64,000 nt of DNA, from the NCBI GenBank assembly GCA_028408365.1, contig JAOOLD010000001.1:1-64000 (forward strand), given 5' to 3'. Shown piece by piece: positions 51,293 through 61,794 of the stretch (the first letter of the stretch is position 1; every line of letters starts with the position of its first letter). Origin of the DNA: Bacteroidota bacterium. GTDB taxonomy: Bacteria > Bacteroidota > Bacteroidia > Flavobacteriales > BACL11. Below the pieces are notes generated by a model that ran no database searches, was not told where the DNA came from, and saw only the letters and a list, made by a program, of their open reading frames with translations. A program made the position numbers and the translations under genes.

Positions 51293-52972
51293 CTAATTAA
51301 TATCAATTAACTTGAGCTTTAACTTTTTTTCACCTCTCCAACTATCTTCATAAATTGTATAGCAGATATTAATAACCTCGGATTTGCATAAATAATCATA
51401 TTTGTGACCAAGATTAAAACCTATAAATTCGAATGATTTAGATGTTCCTGTAATAATACCTTTCAAGTGGCTATCATTGTTTCCAACAACAGATAATTTA
51501 AAATTATTAATATCATTAGTGCAAAAAATTGGAGCTTTATTACCGAGACCAAATGGTGCGAATCTCATAATAGTTCTATAAAAAATATAATTTATTTCAT
51601 CTATTGAAAGTACAAGATCAATGGTTATCTGCTTGTCATTATTTAATTCATTAGATACTTTTACAACTTCCTTTTCAAATAAATCTTGAAAGCTATTTAG
51701 GTTTTCTACAGCAAGAGACAATCCTGCAGCTGATTTATGTCCTCCATATTTTGTTAAAAAGGCCGAACATTTGTTAAGGATTTCGAGAACGTTTATACCT
51801 TTTGCTGTTCTAACTGAACCAACTAAATTATTTTTTTCTTTAGTTAAAACAATTGAAGGCTTATTATATTTATCAACCAAATTGGAAGCAATAATCCCAA
51901 CTATTCCTTTATGCCAATTTTCAGAAAATACAATTATAGATTTTTTTGAACTATTCAAAGCTAAATCAGCCTCATTAAATATTTTTTTTTGAATCTCTTT
52001 TCTTTGATTATTTAAATCAATTAATGATTTAATAATTGCATAACTATTTATTTTTCGATCAGATAGAAGAGCCTTAACACCAATCTCAGCACTGCTTAGT
52101 CTTCCAGAAGAGTTGAGTAGTGGAGCTATTTTATAAGAAACATCTTCAGATAAAACTTTATTTTCAATATTAAGTGATTTAATGATGAGGGAAATTGGTT
52201 TGTTTCTGTTATTATTTATTTCAAGTAGCCCATGAAATGCAAAAATTCTATTTTCATCAATAAGTGGAACCATATCTGCTATAACACTTATTGCAAGCAA
52301 GTCAAAATACTCCTTTATTAAATCAAATGACAAGTTGTTAGAAATGCAGTATGCATGTATTAATTTGAATCCTACACCACAGCCTGACAAATACTTAAAT
52401 GGATAATTACAATCTTTTCTCTTAGGGTCAAGCACTGCTACTGCATGAGGAATTTCTTTTCCTTGCTCATGATGATCACAGATTATATAATCTATATTAT
52501 TAATCTTCGCATAACTCACCTCATCACAAGATTTTATACCACAGTCTAAAGCAATTATTAAATTAACATTATTTGATTTCGCATAATTAATTGATTCTAT
52601 TGAAATTCCATATCCTTCAATATTTCTATCAGGAATATAAAATTCAATGTTATCAGTGAATTTATTTAAGAACATATACATCATTGCTACTGAGGTAATC
52701 CCATCAACATCATAATCACCATAAATCATAATTTTTTCATTATAATTTATTGCAATTGATAATCTCTCTACAGCTTCATGCATAGATTTCATTAGAAATG
52801 GATCTATTAAGTTTGAAATTGAAGGATTGAAAAAAATCTTTGCGGTATCCTTAGTTTTAATTTGCTTAATATTTAACAATTTAGCTACATAATCCTTTAC
52901 TCCAAGGTTACATGAAATATTTTGTATTTCATCAATTGAATAGTTTCTAATAATCCATTTAAAATTATTCAT
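51293..52972 (-). CDS. recJ: Single-stranded-DNA-specific exonuclease RecJ
   Basis: IYGDYDVDGITSVAMMYMFL, ICDHHEQGK, KYGGHKSAAGLSL; MNNFKW start at 52972 preferred over track start. Confidence 0.94.
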   Translation of the reverse strand: MNNFKWIIRNYSIDEIQNISCNLGVKDYVAKLLNIKQIKTKDTAKIFFNPSISNLIDPFLMKSMHEAVERLSIAINYNEKIMIYGDYDVDGITSVAMMYMFLNKFTDNIEFYIPDRNIEGYGISIESINYAKSNNVNLIIALDCGIKSCDEVSYAKINNIDYIICDHHEQGKEIPHAVAVLDPKRKDCNYPFKYLSGCGVGFKLIHAYCISNNLSFDLIKEYFDLLAISVIADMVPLIDENRIFAFHGLLEINNNRNKPISLIIKSLNIENKVLSEDVSYKIAPLLNSSGRLSSAEIGVKALLSDRKINSYAIIKSLIDLNNQRKEIQKKIFNEADLALNSSKKSIIVFSENWHKGIVGIIASNLVDKYNKPSIVLTKEKNNLVGSVRTAKGINVLEILNKCSAFLTKYGGHKSAAGLSLAVENLNSFQDLFEKEVVKVSNELNNDKQITIDLVLSIDEINYIFYRTIMRFAPFGLGNKAPIFCTNDINNFKLSVVGNNDSHLKGIITGTSKSFEFIGFNLGHKYDYLCKSEVINICYTIYEDSWRGEKKLKLKLIDIN

Positions 52973-53702
52973 TAATGAAAAAACTGTTAAATTCAGTTGG
53001 TTTAATTTGCTGTTTTGAATCACTAAGTGCCTTTTCCGGATTATCATGTGTTTCAATCATAACACCATCATATTTAAATTTTTTACTTTTTAATACAAGC
53101 TCTTTAACAATATTTGAATCGCCTGCAATATGGCTACAATCACATATTAAATTAATTCCTTTAATTTTTTTCCTAAATTCTTTAACAGCTCTCCATTTAG
53201 GTTTATTTCTGTAATTAATTTTTCTTTCTACATAAAAACCTCTATGTATTGCTCCAATATTTTTAATGTTATAACTCTGTATTCTTTTAATTGCATTATA
53301 CCATAGTTCCATATCAGGAATAATTGGATTTTTTATATAAACATGAATCTTAGAATCCTGTAGACTTTCAGCGATTTCTTGAACATAAAATGGATTAACA
53401 GTTGTTCGTGCACCTAACCAAACCATGTCAATCTTAAATTTTTTACAAAGTTCAACATGGTTGCTATTTGCTACCTCACATGCAACCTTTATATTATATT
53501 TATCTTTAATTTCCTTTAACCAAGACAATCCAACTTCACCAACTCCTTGAAAAGAATTTATATTAGTTCTGGGTTTCCAAACTCCAGCTCTAAAAAAATC
53601 AATGTTTTTATGAATTTTAGAGGCTATTGAATCAACTTGAGAAAAGCTTTCAGCACTGCATGGCCCAGCTACAATAGTATTATGTTTTTTATTAATTATC
53701 AC
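52965..53702 (-). CDS. 3-deoxy-7-phosphoheptulonate synthase (type I-beta), lacking chorismate mutase domain
   Basis: IVAGPCSAES, FRAGVWKPRTN, GARTTVNPF, GAIHRGF, CDCSHIAGD, GVMIETHDNPEKALSDSKQQI. Confidence 0.9.
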   Translation of the reverse strand: MIINKKHNTIVAGPCSAESFSQVDSIASKIHKNIDFFRAGVWKPRTNINSFQGVGEVGLSWLKEIKDKYNIKVACEVANSNHVELCKKFKIDMVWLGARTTVNPFYVQEIAESLQDSKIHVYIKNPIIPDMELWYNAIKRIQSYNIKNIGAIHRGFYVERKINYRNKPKWRAVKEFRKKIKGINLICDCSHIAGDSNIVKELVLKSKKFKYDGVMIETHDNPEKALSDSKQQIKPTEFNSFFINE

Positions 53703-54369
53703 TTAACTTATTTACAACTATAACAAATTCACCCTTTATTTTTTTGTTTTCATAATATGAAATCAAGTCCGTAATTTTTCCAATTTTTGTTTCCTCATAA
53801 ATTTTAGATATCTCCTTGCTAACTGAGTAATCTCTCTTATAATCAAAAATCTCTTTAAAATCATTTAAAGTTCTCAAAAGTCTGTGAGGTGATTCATAAA
53901 AAATCATTGTCTTTTCTTCTTTAGAAACCTTCATGAGAAAAGATTTTCTACCTTTTTTTACAGGTATGAAGCCATAAAAAATAAAATTTTCACATGAAAA
54001 CCCAGATTTGACCAAAGCAGGTATTAAAGCTGTCGGACCTGGCAAACACTCAACAGTTATTTCATTTTTGATGCATTCTCTTACCAAAAGGAATCCTGGA
54101 TCAGAGATTGAGGGGGTCCCAGCATCGCTAACTAAACCGACTAGTTCATTATTCTTAATTAAATCAATACATTTTTGTAAATTTTTGTGTTCATTGTATT
54201 GATGATATGAAACAATTTTCACTTTTATGGAAAGATGATTTAATAATTTCTTAGTTGTTCGTGTATCTTCCGCCAAAAGAATATTAATTCTATTTAAAAC
54301 TTTGACTGCTCTAATTGTTATATCATCCAAGTTTCCTATTGGAGTTGGAATTATAATTAATCTACTCAT
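53692..54369 (-). CDS. rsmI: 16S rRNA (cytidine(1402)-2'-O)-methyltransferase
   Basis: IIPTPIGNLDDITIRAV, AEDTRTTKKLL, VSDAGTPSISDPGFLLV, FYESPHRLL. Confidence 0.96.
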   Translation of the reverse strand: MSRLIIIPTPIGNLDDITIRAVKVLNRINILLAEDTRTTKKLLNHLSIKVKIVSYHQYNEHKNLQKCIDLIKNNELVGLVSDAGTPSISDPGFLLVRECIKNEITVECLPGPTALIPALVKSGFSCENFIFYGFIPVKKGRKSFLMKVSKEEKTMIFYESPHRLLRTLNDFKEIFDYKRDYSVSKEISKIYEETKIGKITDLISYYENKKIKGEFVIVVNKLSDN

Positions 54370-54371
54370 AA

Positions 54372-55250
54372 TTAAAAGTAAAAAAAATGAAGTTTGTAAC
54401 TTGGTGCAAATCTAATTGTTGGACTTGGTAATTTAAAGTAATCTATATAATAAATTATGTTTTTGACAAATTTATTGTTTGATTTTCTAAAAATATGCTT
54501 TAGATTATAATCCAAAGTTATATAATATTCTCTCAAACCACCATCTATGGAAGAATTATTTAGAAACTGGCTATCATCTAGTCCCGTACCAATAGCTAAA
54601 TTAAAGTTTTTTAAAAACTCTGCATCAATTATCTTATTTAGACTACATGTTAGCCAGTAAGTTTGATTAACATAATCATTAAAAAACTCATAGCTTGATG
54701 CTAATTTTCCTCTCTCTTTTTCTAGCTCCCAATATTTATTACTTCTTTTGAAATAACTAAACTTAATATCTATATAATTTAATTTGTTTGATTGCTTCTT
54801 AAGATAACTAAAATAACTACCTCCAGCACCTGAAATTAAATCATAAATACTGAACCCATAATTTGGAGAATAGGCGTCTTTAAGTTCAATAACTGACTGT
54901 ATTATAATTGAATTTCTTAATGCCAATTTCAAAGGCTTTTCTGAACCAGCCCATAAAAAGGCATTGTTAAATAATTCGTTAGTAAAATAGCCACCATAAA
55001 AATGACCTACTTTATCAAGATTTTTTGCATATACAAAATCGTTGTTTGAACTAAATGAAAATTCATTATTGTTTTCACTCCACCAAGCATGATCAAGATA
55101 AAGATAAGTAGCTCCACCTACCAAAAAAAAAGACGAATTCACAATACTTTCTTTTTTATTTTTTTTTAAATCATCATTAAAAAAAAATTCTGATGCTGAA
55201 AGTGAATATGTAATGAAATTAAGAACAAAAATTAAATATATATAATTCAA
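54372..55250 (-). CDS. DUF2279 family protein
   Basis: YLDHAWW, DKVGHFYGGYFTNELF, AYSPNYGFSIYDLISGAGGSYFSYL; TTG start. Confidence 0.75.
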   Translation of the reverse strand: MNYIYLIFVLNFITYSLSASEFFFNDDLKKNKKESIVNSSFFLVGGATYLYLDHAWWSENNNEFSFSSNNDFVYAKNLDKVGHFYGGYFTNELFNNAFLWAGSEKPLKLALRNSIIIQSVIELKDAYSPNYGFSIYDLISGAGGSYFSYLKKQSNKLNYIDIKFSYFKRSNKYWELEKERGKLASSYEFFNDYVNQTYWLTCSLNKIIDAEFLKNFNLAIGTGLDDSQFLNNSSIDGGLREYYITLDYNLKHIFRKSNNKFVKNIIYYIDYFKLPSPTIRFAPSYKLHFFYF

Positions 55251-55295
55251 TTATTCATATTTTTAGACTTTAGTAAAAATAAAAAAACAAGCTGA

Positions 55296-55838
55296 ATGAA
55301 AAGTCACAAAGGGAAAATAGATATAATTTGTGGCTCTATGTTTTCTGGCAAAACAGAAGAGTTAATTCGCAGACTGAAAAGGCTTGATTTTGCAAAAAAA
55401 AAATATAAACTATTTAAACCAATTGTTGATAATAGATATGACAACAATAAAGTTGTCTCACATAATATGAACTCTGTTCAAGCAACTATCATCTCGAAAT
55501 CAGAAGATATATATAAACATATTAAAAACGAAAAAATTATTGCTATAGACGAGGCTCAATTTTTAGATGATAAACTTTACGAAGTCTGTAAAAAACTTAT
55601 AAAAGATGGTATTGATATAATTTTAGTTGGATTAGATATGGATTACAAAGGAGAACCATTTGGCTCAATGCCTAAATTATTAGCTATATCTGATGACGTA
55701 AAAAAAATGCATGCAGTTTGTTTCAACTGTGGTGAACCTGCCAACTACACCTTTAGAACAAGTAATGACACACAACAAGTTTTAATTGGTAGTAAAGAAA
55801 ATTATAAAGCTCTTTGTAAAAACTGCTTTTTTAAATAA
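55296..55838 (+). CDS. tdk: Thymidine kinase
   Basis: IICGSMFSGKTEELIRRLKR, IAIDEAQFLD, CFNCGEPA...CKNC zinc site. Confidence 0.96.
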   Translation: MKSHKGKIDIICGSMFSGKTEELIRRLKRLDFAKKKYKLFKPIVDNRYDNNKVVSHNMNSVQATIISKSEDIYKHIKNEKIIAIDEAQFLDDKLYEVCKKLIKDGIDIILVGLDMDYKGEPFGSMPKLLAISDDVKKMHAVCFNCGEPANYTFRTSNDTQQVLIGSKENYKALCKNCFFK

Positions 55839-55844
55839 GATAAA

Positions 55845-56909
55845 ATGAAAGCTAATTATGAGTCAGTTCTACACGTTAATTTAAATTTATTAGAATCAAA
55901 TTTCAATTTCTATAAAAAAAAGATTGATAATAGTACAAAAATAATTGCAGTGGTTAAAGCCTTTGCATACGGTCATGGTGATATAAAAATTTGCCAAGAG
56001 CTTGAAAAGCTTAATGTTAGTTATTTTTGGGTTGCAGATTTTGAAGAAGCTGTTCGAATTAGAAGAAATAATATCTCAACTCCAATAATTGTTGCTAACC
56101 CTGGATACAAAAATTATAATCTTTTTGTTAAATATGACTTGGAGCCGCTGATATTTAATTTTAAATCTCTAGACTATTTTAATCAAAATAAAATGATTAA
56201 TTGTCATATAAAATTCAATACTGGAATGAATCGTTTTGGATTTGAGACTAATCAAAAAGAAAAAATAATTAATTTTTTGAATCAAAATAAAAATATTAAT
56301 GTAAAAACAATTTGTTCTCATTTAGCGGATTCAACCAATGAATCATTCACAAAAAATCAAATGAATAATTTTGATTTTATCTGTGATTATTTTATGAAAA
56401 ATTACCATAGTAAGATTGAAAGACACTTATTTAACTCAAAAGCAACCATTAGTTATAAAAATAAATATGAACTGGTTAGGCTAGGGATTGGCTTATTCGG
56501 TGTTGCTAATAACAAGGGGTTACATCAAATTTCTACTATGACCTCTGTTGTTTCACAAATTAAAATCATTAATCAAGGAGAATTTGTTGGTTATGGAATG
56601 AACTATTGCTCAAAGGAAAGAGTAAAAATCGGCATTATCCCATTTGGATATGCTGACGGTATATATGAAAAAAAAAATAGTGGCAACTACTACGTCTCTA
56701 TAAAAAATAATAAATACAAAGTAATCGGTGATATTAGTATGGACTCGCTAGTTGTAAACTTGGAAAACTCCAATATTGAAGAAGGAGATAAAGTAATTTT
56801 ATTTGACTCTAACTATACAATTAAAGAAATAGCTAAGAGCTGTAACACTTCAGAACATGAGATGTTATCAAAACTCAATAGAAGAATAAAGCGTGAGTAC
56901 TATTCGTAA
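55845..56909 (+). CDS. alr: Alanine racemase (stand-alone)
   Basis: VVKAFAYGHG PLP Lys, HIKFNTGMNRFGF, MTSVVSQIK, GYADGI, GDISMDSLVV. Confidence 0.93.
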   Translation: MKANYESVLHVNLNLLESNFNFYKKKIDNSTKIIAVVKAFAYGHGDIKICQELEKLNVSYFWVADFEEAVRIRRNNISTPIIVANPGYKNYNLFVKYDLEPLIFNFKSLDYFNQNKMINCHIKFNTGMNRFGFETNQKEKIINFLNQNKNINVKTICSHLADSTNESFTKNQMNNFDFICDYFMKNYHSKIERHLFNSKATISYKNKYELVRLGIGLFGVANNKGLHQISTMTSVVSQIKIINQGEFVGYGMNYCSKERVKIGIIPFGYADGIYEKKNSGNYYVSIKNNKYKVIGDISMDSLVVNLENSNIEEGDKVILFDSNYTIKEIAKSCNTSEHEMLSKLNRRIKREYYS

Positions 56910-58075
56910 TTAACGGAAATTGTGAAAAGATAAATATATGCTATTGAAATAATAAAAATTAGCATATAGCTATCAAAAAGCATCAAGGCTGTGTATGAAA
57001 CTACCAAATTTCTGCTAAAAAACTCATGAGCTTTAGTTTTTAATTTACAATACATTGCATAAAAAAAATAACTTAATGCAATAAAACCTAAAACTCCAAT
57101 TTCAAAAAAGATATATAAATAATTATTGTGAGGAGTTGTGTGATTTTCATCAACTAAATTAAAATAATCGAAACTGTCGTTCATTTCTGATCTCCAAGAC
57201 CCTGTACCATGACCCATTAAATTCTTTGCAGGGTTCTCACAAATTTTATTTAATGTGCTTTTCCAAAAATTATATCTAAAATCATTATTTTTTTCGGCTG
57301 ATTGAAATTTTAAAACCAATTCATTAACTCTATAATTAAAGTTAGGTGAATAATTATACGATATCAATAAAGTAACGATTAGAAAAAAAATCATGTAGAT
57401 TGATTCTTTTTTCTTCTTGATTGCTAAGTCTATGCTATACAATGTTAAGAATAAAATAAAAACAATTTGACCTGCCCTTCCAGCCTCAGAAAATAAACTG
57501 AATATTAATAAAATTATAAACGATATTAACAAATAAATCTTGGGCCTAGCTAATTTTTTAGTTAGATAAAAACAAATGATTAGAGAAAATGAAACCAAAA
57601 TATTATGATAATTATAAAGATGAGTTGATGGATATAGCGCAAGAGGATTAGAGTTTTTAAACAAAGAAGGGAAATACTCAAAAATATGTGCAATGAATCC
57701 CAATTGGTTAAGTATAGACATGATAACCATTAAAAAAACTGAGGTTAAAAATGCAAAGATGCCTTTTGAATAGCTTTCTTGCTTCAAATCCATTAAAAAA
57801 AGAATAGGTAAAAAAAGCCATACGCTGAATCTCTTAAAAACTTCCTTAGTATCTAAGCTAAATTGTCCATAAACTGAGCCTAAAATATATAAAACAAAAA
57901 TTAAAAGCAGAGGTAGTGACCATTTTTCTGTCTTTAAAAATTTTATTTTTTGATAGTCCCTATCTAATATAAATAGAGCTAATAACAGAAATAGTATAAT
58001 ATATGTTAGAGAAATCGAAATTGGTATTGAAAGACCTAGCAGTACAAATAAATAATTTTTTGTTCTATTAATCAA
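56900..58075 (-). CDS. O-antigen ligase family polymerase
   Basis: Polytopic; Wzy/WaaL-like loop NLMGHGTGSWRSEMND...DENHTTPHNNYLYIFFEIGVLGF; TTG start at 58075 would give an 8-bp overlap with the S41 peptidase. Confidence 0.78.
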   Translation of the reverse strand: MINRTKNYLFVLLGLSIPISISLTYIILFLLLALFILDRDYQKIKFLKTEKWSLPLLLIFVLYILGSVYGQFSLDTKEVFKRFSVWLFLPILFLMDLKQESYSKGIFAFLTSVFLMVIMSILNQLGFIAHIFEYFPSLFKNSNPLALYPSTHLYNYHNILVSFSLIICFYLTKKLARPKIYLLISFIILLIFSLFSEAGRAGQIVFILFLTLYSIDLAIKKKKESIYMIFFLIVTLLISYNYSPNFNYRVNELVLKFQSAEKNNDFRYNFWKSTLNKICENPAKNLMGHGTGSWRSEMNDSFDYFNLVDENHTTPHNNYLYIFFEIGVLGFIALSYFFYAMYCKLKTKAHEFFSRNLVVSYTALMLFDSYMLIFIISIAYIYLFTISVNYE

Positions 58076-59708
58076 TATTTGATAAAATTTGTTTGTATTT
58101 GGTGCTGTCACCAAGAACTGTAAAGGCTTGCAATATATCTTTATCATAATTTAATGAAGATTGTATCCTACCTTTTTGATAGTAATATCTGCTAACTATT
58201 TCATTGGCTAAAATTTCCTTAATGAAGTCTTTATTTTTTTCCAAATCATCACTTTTTGCATCATCTATCTTGGTGACTAGTAAATCAAAGTCATTTCTCA
58301 TTGATTCGAAGTAATTTTCATCTTTAGCAACTTTTTTTAACTTTTTATATGCTTTTTCTGTATCTGTTTCATATTCATATTCTTTGTCTGATAGAAAATT
58401 TTTAAAATCTAAGAACTTTTCATCTGTAATTTTAAAATCTTTAGCTGATAAAATATTTTCATTTTTAAGCCTAAATTCTGTAGCATAATCAAAAAATAAT
58501 CTTTCTCTGTAAAGAGATAATAATATTTTACTTGATACTTCACTTTCAGTTACCAAATCAGGTGTAATACCACCACCATCATAAACTTTTCTATTGTTTT
58601 TTGTTCTAAATTCAGTTGATAGTGAATCGGCAATTTTACCAACACTTCCATCCTCATTTCTATTGGAGTAATCTAATGCTTGTATACATCTTCCACTAGG
58701 AATATAATATTTCGCTACAGTTAATTTGAGTTGAGAGTTGTAGCTTAATTTTCTGGTTTGTTGCACCAATCCTTTACCAAAGCTTCTTTTGCCAACAATT
58801 ACAGCCCTATCTAAGTCTTGAAGTGACCCAGAGACAATTTCAGAAGCAGATGCAGATGATTGATTAATTAAAACTACTAGAGGTATTTTTGTATCAATTG
58901 GTTTACTCGTTGCTGTGTAGACCTTTTCCCAAGACTTAATTTTTCCTTTTGTGCTAACAATATCCTCGCCTTGATTTACAAAGAAGTTTGCAATTTTCAC
59001 TGACTCATTTAATAAGCCTCCGGGGTTACCCCTTAAATCAAGAATCAAGCTTGTAGCACCTTGCTCTTTTAACTTAAGTATTGCGTTTTTAAGATCATTG
59101 CTACAATTTCTAGTAAAACTTCTAAGCTTAACATATCCTATATTGTTTTCTAATAATCCAAAATAAGGGACGCTGCCAACAGTAACTTTCTCTCTTTTAA
59201 AACTAACTTCAAAAGGGTCATTTATATATTTTCGTTCTATTAAGATTAAAACGTTAGTGTTAGGTTGTCCTTTTAAAAGTTTACTTACTTCCTCAGTACT
59301 TTTTCCTTTAACTGAAATATTATTTACCTTTAATATTTTATCACCGGCCATAAGTCCTGATTTTTGAGCAGGAAACCCCTCATATGGTTCTGAAATGTAA
59401 ACATATTCATCTCTTTTTGTAATCATTGCGCCAATACCTCCGTATTGACCAGTTGTCATAAATTGAAAATCCTCTATTTCAGACTCAGGGATATAGTTGG
59501 TATATGGATCAAGGGTTTGAAGCATTTCATCCATTGCAGATTTGATTAACTTTCCTGGGTCAGTTTCGTCTACATAATAAGTATTTAGCTCTTTATAAAG
59601 ATCCGTAAAAATTTCTAAATTTTTTGCTATTTCAAAATAATCAGATTTAAAACTAAGCAATGTTAGTGATGAAATAAATAGCGAAACAAATATTAATTTT
59701 TTCTTCAT
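58068..59708 (-). CDS. C-terminal processing peptidase, S41
   Basis: PDZ GGIGAMITKRDEYVYIS, DLRGNPGGLLNESVKIA, NQSSASASEIVSGSLQDLDRAVIVGKRSFGKGLVQ. Confidence 0.95.
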   Translation of the reverse strand: MKKKLIFVSLFISSLTLLSFKSDYFEIAKNLEIFTDLYKELNTYYVDETDPGKLIKSAMDEMLQTLDPYTNYIPESEIEDFQFMTTGQYGGIGAMITKRDEYVYISEPYEGFPAQKSGLMAGDKILKVNNISVKGKSTEEVSKLLKGQPNTNVLILIERKYINDPFEVSFKREKVTVGSVPYFGLLENNIGYVKLRSFTRNCSNDLKNAILKLKEQGATSLILDLRGNPGGLLNESVKIANFFVNQGEDIVSTKGKIKSWEKVYTATSKPIDTKIPLVVLINQSSASASEIVSGSLQDLDRAVIVGKRSFGKGLVQQTRKLSYNSQLKLTVAKYYIPSGRCIQALDYSNRNEDGSVGKIADSLSTEFRTKNNRKVYDGGGITPDLVTESEVSSKILLSLYRERLFFDYATEFRLKNENILSAKDFKITDEKFLDFKNFLSDKEYEYETDTEKAYKKLKKVAKDENYFESMRNDFDLLVTKIDDAKSDDLEKNKDFIKEILANEIVSRYYYQKGRIQSSLNYDKDILQAFTVLGDSTKYKQILSNID

Positions 59709-59720
59709 TTTCTTAGTTGT

Positions 59721-59942
59721 TTATGGTACTGGATCATGCCCATGTCCGCCCCAGGGATGGCAAGATAAAATTCGTTTAATAGTTAAAAACAATGCTTTCA
59801 AAACATTATGTTTTTTAAAACACTGCAGTGAATATTTAGAACAAGTGGGGTTATATCTACAGCTCATTGGATAGTAAGGAGAAATTACTTTTTGATAAAA
59901 CAAAATCATCACAATGAATGGTAAAGAAAAAAATTTATTCAT
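59721..59942 (-). CDS. yidD: Membrane protein insertion efficiency factor
   Basis: YQKVISPYYPMSCRYNPTCSKYSLQCFKKHN, LSCHPWGGHGHDPVP. Confidence 0.95.
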   Translation of the reverse strand: MNKFFSLPFIVMILFYQKVISPYYPMSCRYNPTCSKYSLQCFKKHNVLKALFLTIKRILSCHPWGGHGHDPVP

Positions 59943-60297
59943 TTAAAATTAAACGAGTTAAAATTAAGTTTATTTTGTCTTTTAAATAATCAATATCATA
60001 AATAATACTGCTATTGTAAATAATTGCAATATGATAGTTTTTTTTTTGTTCAGATATTTTATTTTTAAGTTCTGCAACACACTCTCTCACTGTATTTCTC
60101 ATTAACCTTTTTATTTTGTTTCTATCTACAGCTTTTGGTAAATATTTTTTTTTAACGCTGATTACAAAATTAATACCATTAACTTCATTTACTTGCAAAA
60201 ATCTTACTGATAATGGGTAATCTTTGAAATATATACCGTTTTTAAAAATAGAATCAATTAATTTTTTGCTTTTTAAAAAAAGATGATTTTTTTTCAA
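59935..60297 (-). CDS. rnpA: Ribonuclease P protein component
   Basis: FVISVKKKYLPKAVDRNKIKRLMRNTVRE; TTG start at 60297 (MKKNHLFLKSKKLI) fits just after hemD stop. Confidence 0.9.
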   Translation of the reverse strand: MKKNHLFLKSKKLIDSIFKNGIYFKDYPLSVRFLQVNEVNGINFVISVKKKYLPKAVDRNKIKRLMRNTVRECVAELKNKISEQKKNYHIAIIYNSSIIYDIDYLKDKINLILTRLILNE

Positions 60298-60301
60298 GAG
60301 T

Positions 60302-61069
60302 TTACTTTCTTCTCTTATTTGCCTCTTTAATATATTGGTCAAGAGCCATAGACATTGATGTTGCAGTTTTACTTGGAACAACAATGTCAGCTATTAACTT
60401 ATTTTCTTTAAGAGAGTTTAATGTTGTTTTACCAAATACAGCTATTCTAGTTTCATTTTGTTCAAAATCTGGAAAGTTTTGTTTTAACGATGTTATACCA
60501 GTAGGACTAAAAAAAACTAAAATATCATATTTCACATCACTTAAATCACTTAAATCAGAGCAGACAACCTTGTACATTTGTGCCTTGGTGTATTCTAATC
60601 CACTTTTTTCTAATGAAGGGTTTGGCCTTTCTTTTAGCACATTTGAACATGGGTATAGAAATTTACTTTCTGGAAATTTTTTCATTAATGGAATCAAGCT
60701 AGCAAAACTTTGCTCTCCTATAAAAATCTTTCTTTTTCTGTATGTGATAAAATTTTGCAGATAATGTGCTATAGCTTCAGAAACACAAAAATATTTAGTT
60801 ACATCTGGTACTCTAAGTCTCATTTTTTCACACAGGCCAAAATAATGATCCATAGAGTTTTTACTTGTAAAAAGTACTGAATCATGATTAAGAATGCTAA
60901 TTCTTTGTTGTTTAAATTCAATAGCAGATATCTCTTCAACATTGATGAATGGTCTGAAGTCGATTTTTAATTTATATTTTCTCTCAATTAATGCGTATGG
61001 TGATCTTCCCTCAGGCTTAGGCTGAGAAATCAATATTGTTTTTACTTTTTTATGTCTGGGATCAAGCAT
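60302..61069 (-). CDS. hemD: Uroporphyrinogen-III synthase
   Basis: ILISQPKPEGRSPYALIERKY, VLFTSKNSMDHYF, ILVFFSPTGITSLKQNFP, AVFGKTTLNSL. Confidence 0.88.
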   Translation of the reverse strand: MLDPRHKKVKTILISQPKPEGRSPYALIERKYKLKIDFRPFINVEEISAIEFKQQRISILNHDSVLFTSKNSMDHYFGLCEKMRLRVPDVTKYFCVSEAIAHYLQNFITYRKRKIFIGEQSFASLIPLMKKFPESKFLYPCSNVLKERPNPSLEKSGLEYTKAQMYKVVCSDLSDLSDVKYDILVFFSPTGITSLKQNFPDFEQNETRIAVFGKTTLNSLKENKLIADIVVPSKTATSMSMALDQYIKEANKRRK

Positions 61070-61072
61070 ATA

Positions 61073-61714
61073 CTAATAAAAAATACCTTTAGCTATTAAA
61101 GAAAAAGGTATAATTTCAGTTATGCAAAGATACAAAATTATATACATAGTTGAAATACCAATTATATTTGAAAGTATTTTATAAATCCAGTAAAGTTTAT
61201 AAATTACAATCAAACATAAGAGGATTAAACATAAATATACTATGTAATCATTAAACGAAATAATTGAGAAAAAATAAAATATTAATAATGGTGTGATAAT
61301 TACAGAAAAAAATTTATCGTGTAAAAAGGTATGAAAGATTGAAAATTTAGTTAATTCTACTATATTAAATACATTACAAAGAAGTTTTAATGTAAAGTAT
61401 TTTATGCTATAAAATAGTATTACAAAAGTTAGAATTTTTAGAAAATTACTGTAACTATAGTCTTCTTTAAAAATAAGAAGCACTATTGAAATATTAAATA
61501 TTAAAATAGTATTTATGATATAGTTTACTCGCTCTGAAAAAACATTATCTTTTTTTAAAAATTTAACCGAACTCTTTTTATCAAAAGTTGATAAAAAAAA
61601 CATTTTTGACAAATCTTTATATCGAGATTTTAAAATTGATAGAAGGAAAACAATAAAAACAAAAATTAAAAAATATAGTTCATTGTTTAGCTCTATATTT
61701 TTTACTGCTTCCAT
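61073..61714 (-). CDS. DUF4271 family membrane protein
   Basis: Polytopic, position beside hemD; SRYKDLSKMFFLSTFDKK. Internal ATG 61714 preferred. Confidence 0.72.
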   Translation of the reverse strand: MEAVKNIELNNELYFLIFVFIVFLLSILKSRYKDLSKMFFLSTFDKKSSVKFLKKDNVFSERVNYIINTILIFNISIVLLIFKEDYSYSNFLKILTFVILFYSIKYFTLKLLCNVFNIVELTKFSIFHTFLHDKFFSVIITPLLIFYFFSIISFNDYIVYLCLILLCLIVIYKLYWIYKILSNIIGISTMYIILYLCITEIIPFSLIAKGIFY

Positions 61715-61754
61715 AATGTAAATATAGTTTAGTTTAATTAGTAATTTGCAGTGC

Positions 61755-61782
61755 TTGGTTTGAATATAATTCAATATTTTTG
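61755..61782 (+). promoter_or_regulatory. Putative promoter of acyl-CoA dehydrogenase gene
   Basis: TTG (61755) - 17 nt - TATTTTTG (61775-61782), 12 nt before ATG 61795. Confidence 0.45.
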
Positions 61783-61794
61783 AAAAAAAAATAC

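Noticed and set aside
60384-60764. 126-aa plus-strand ORF over hemD
   Set aside because: Antisense to hemD; no supporting motif or independent promoter.
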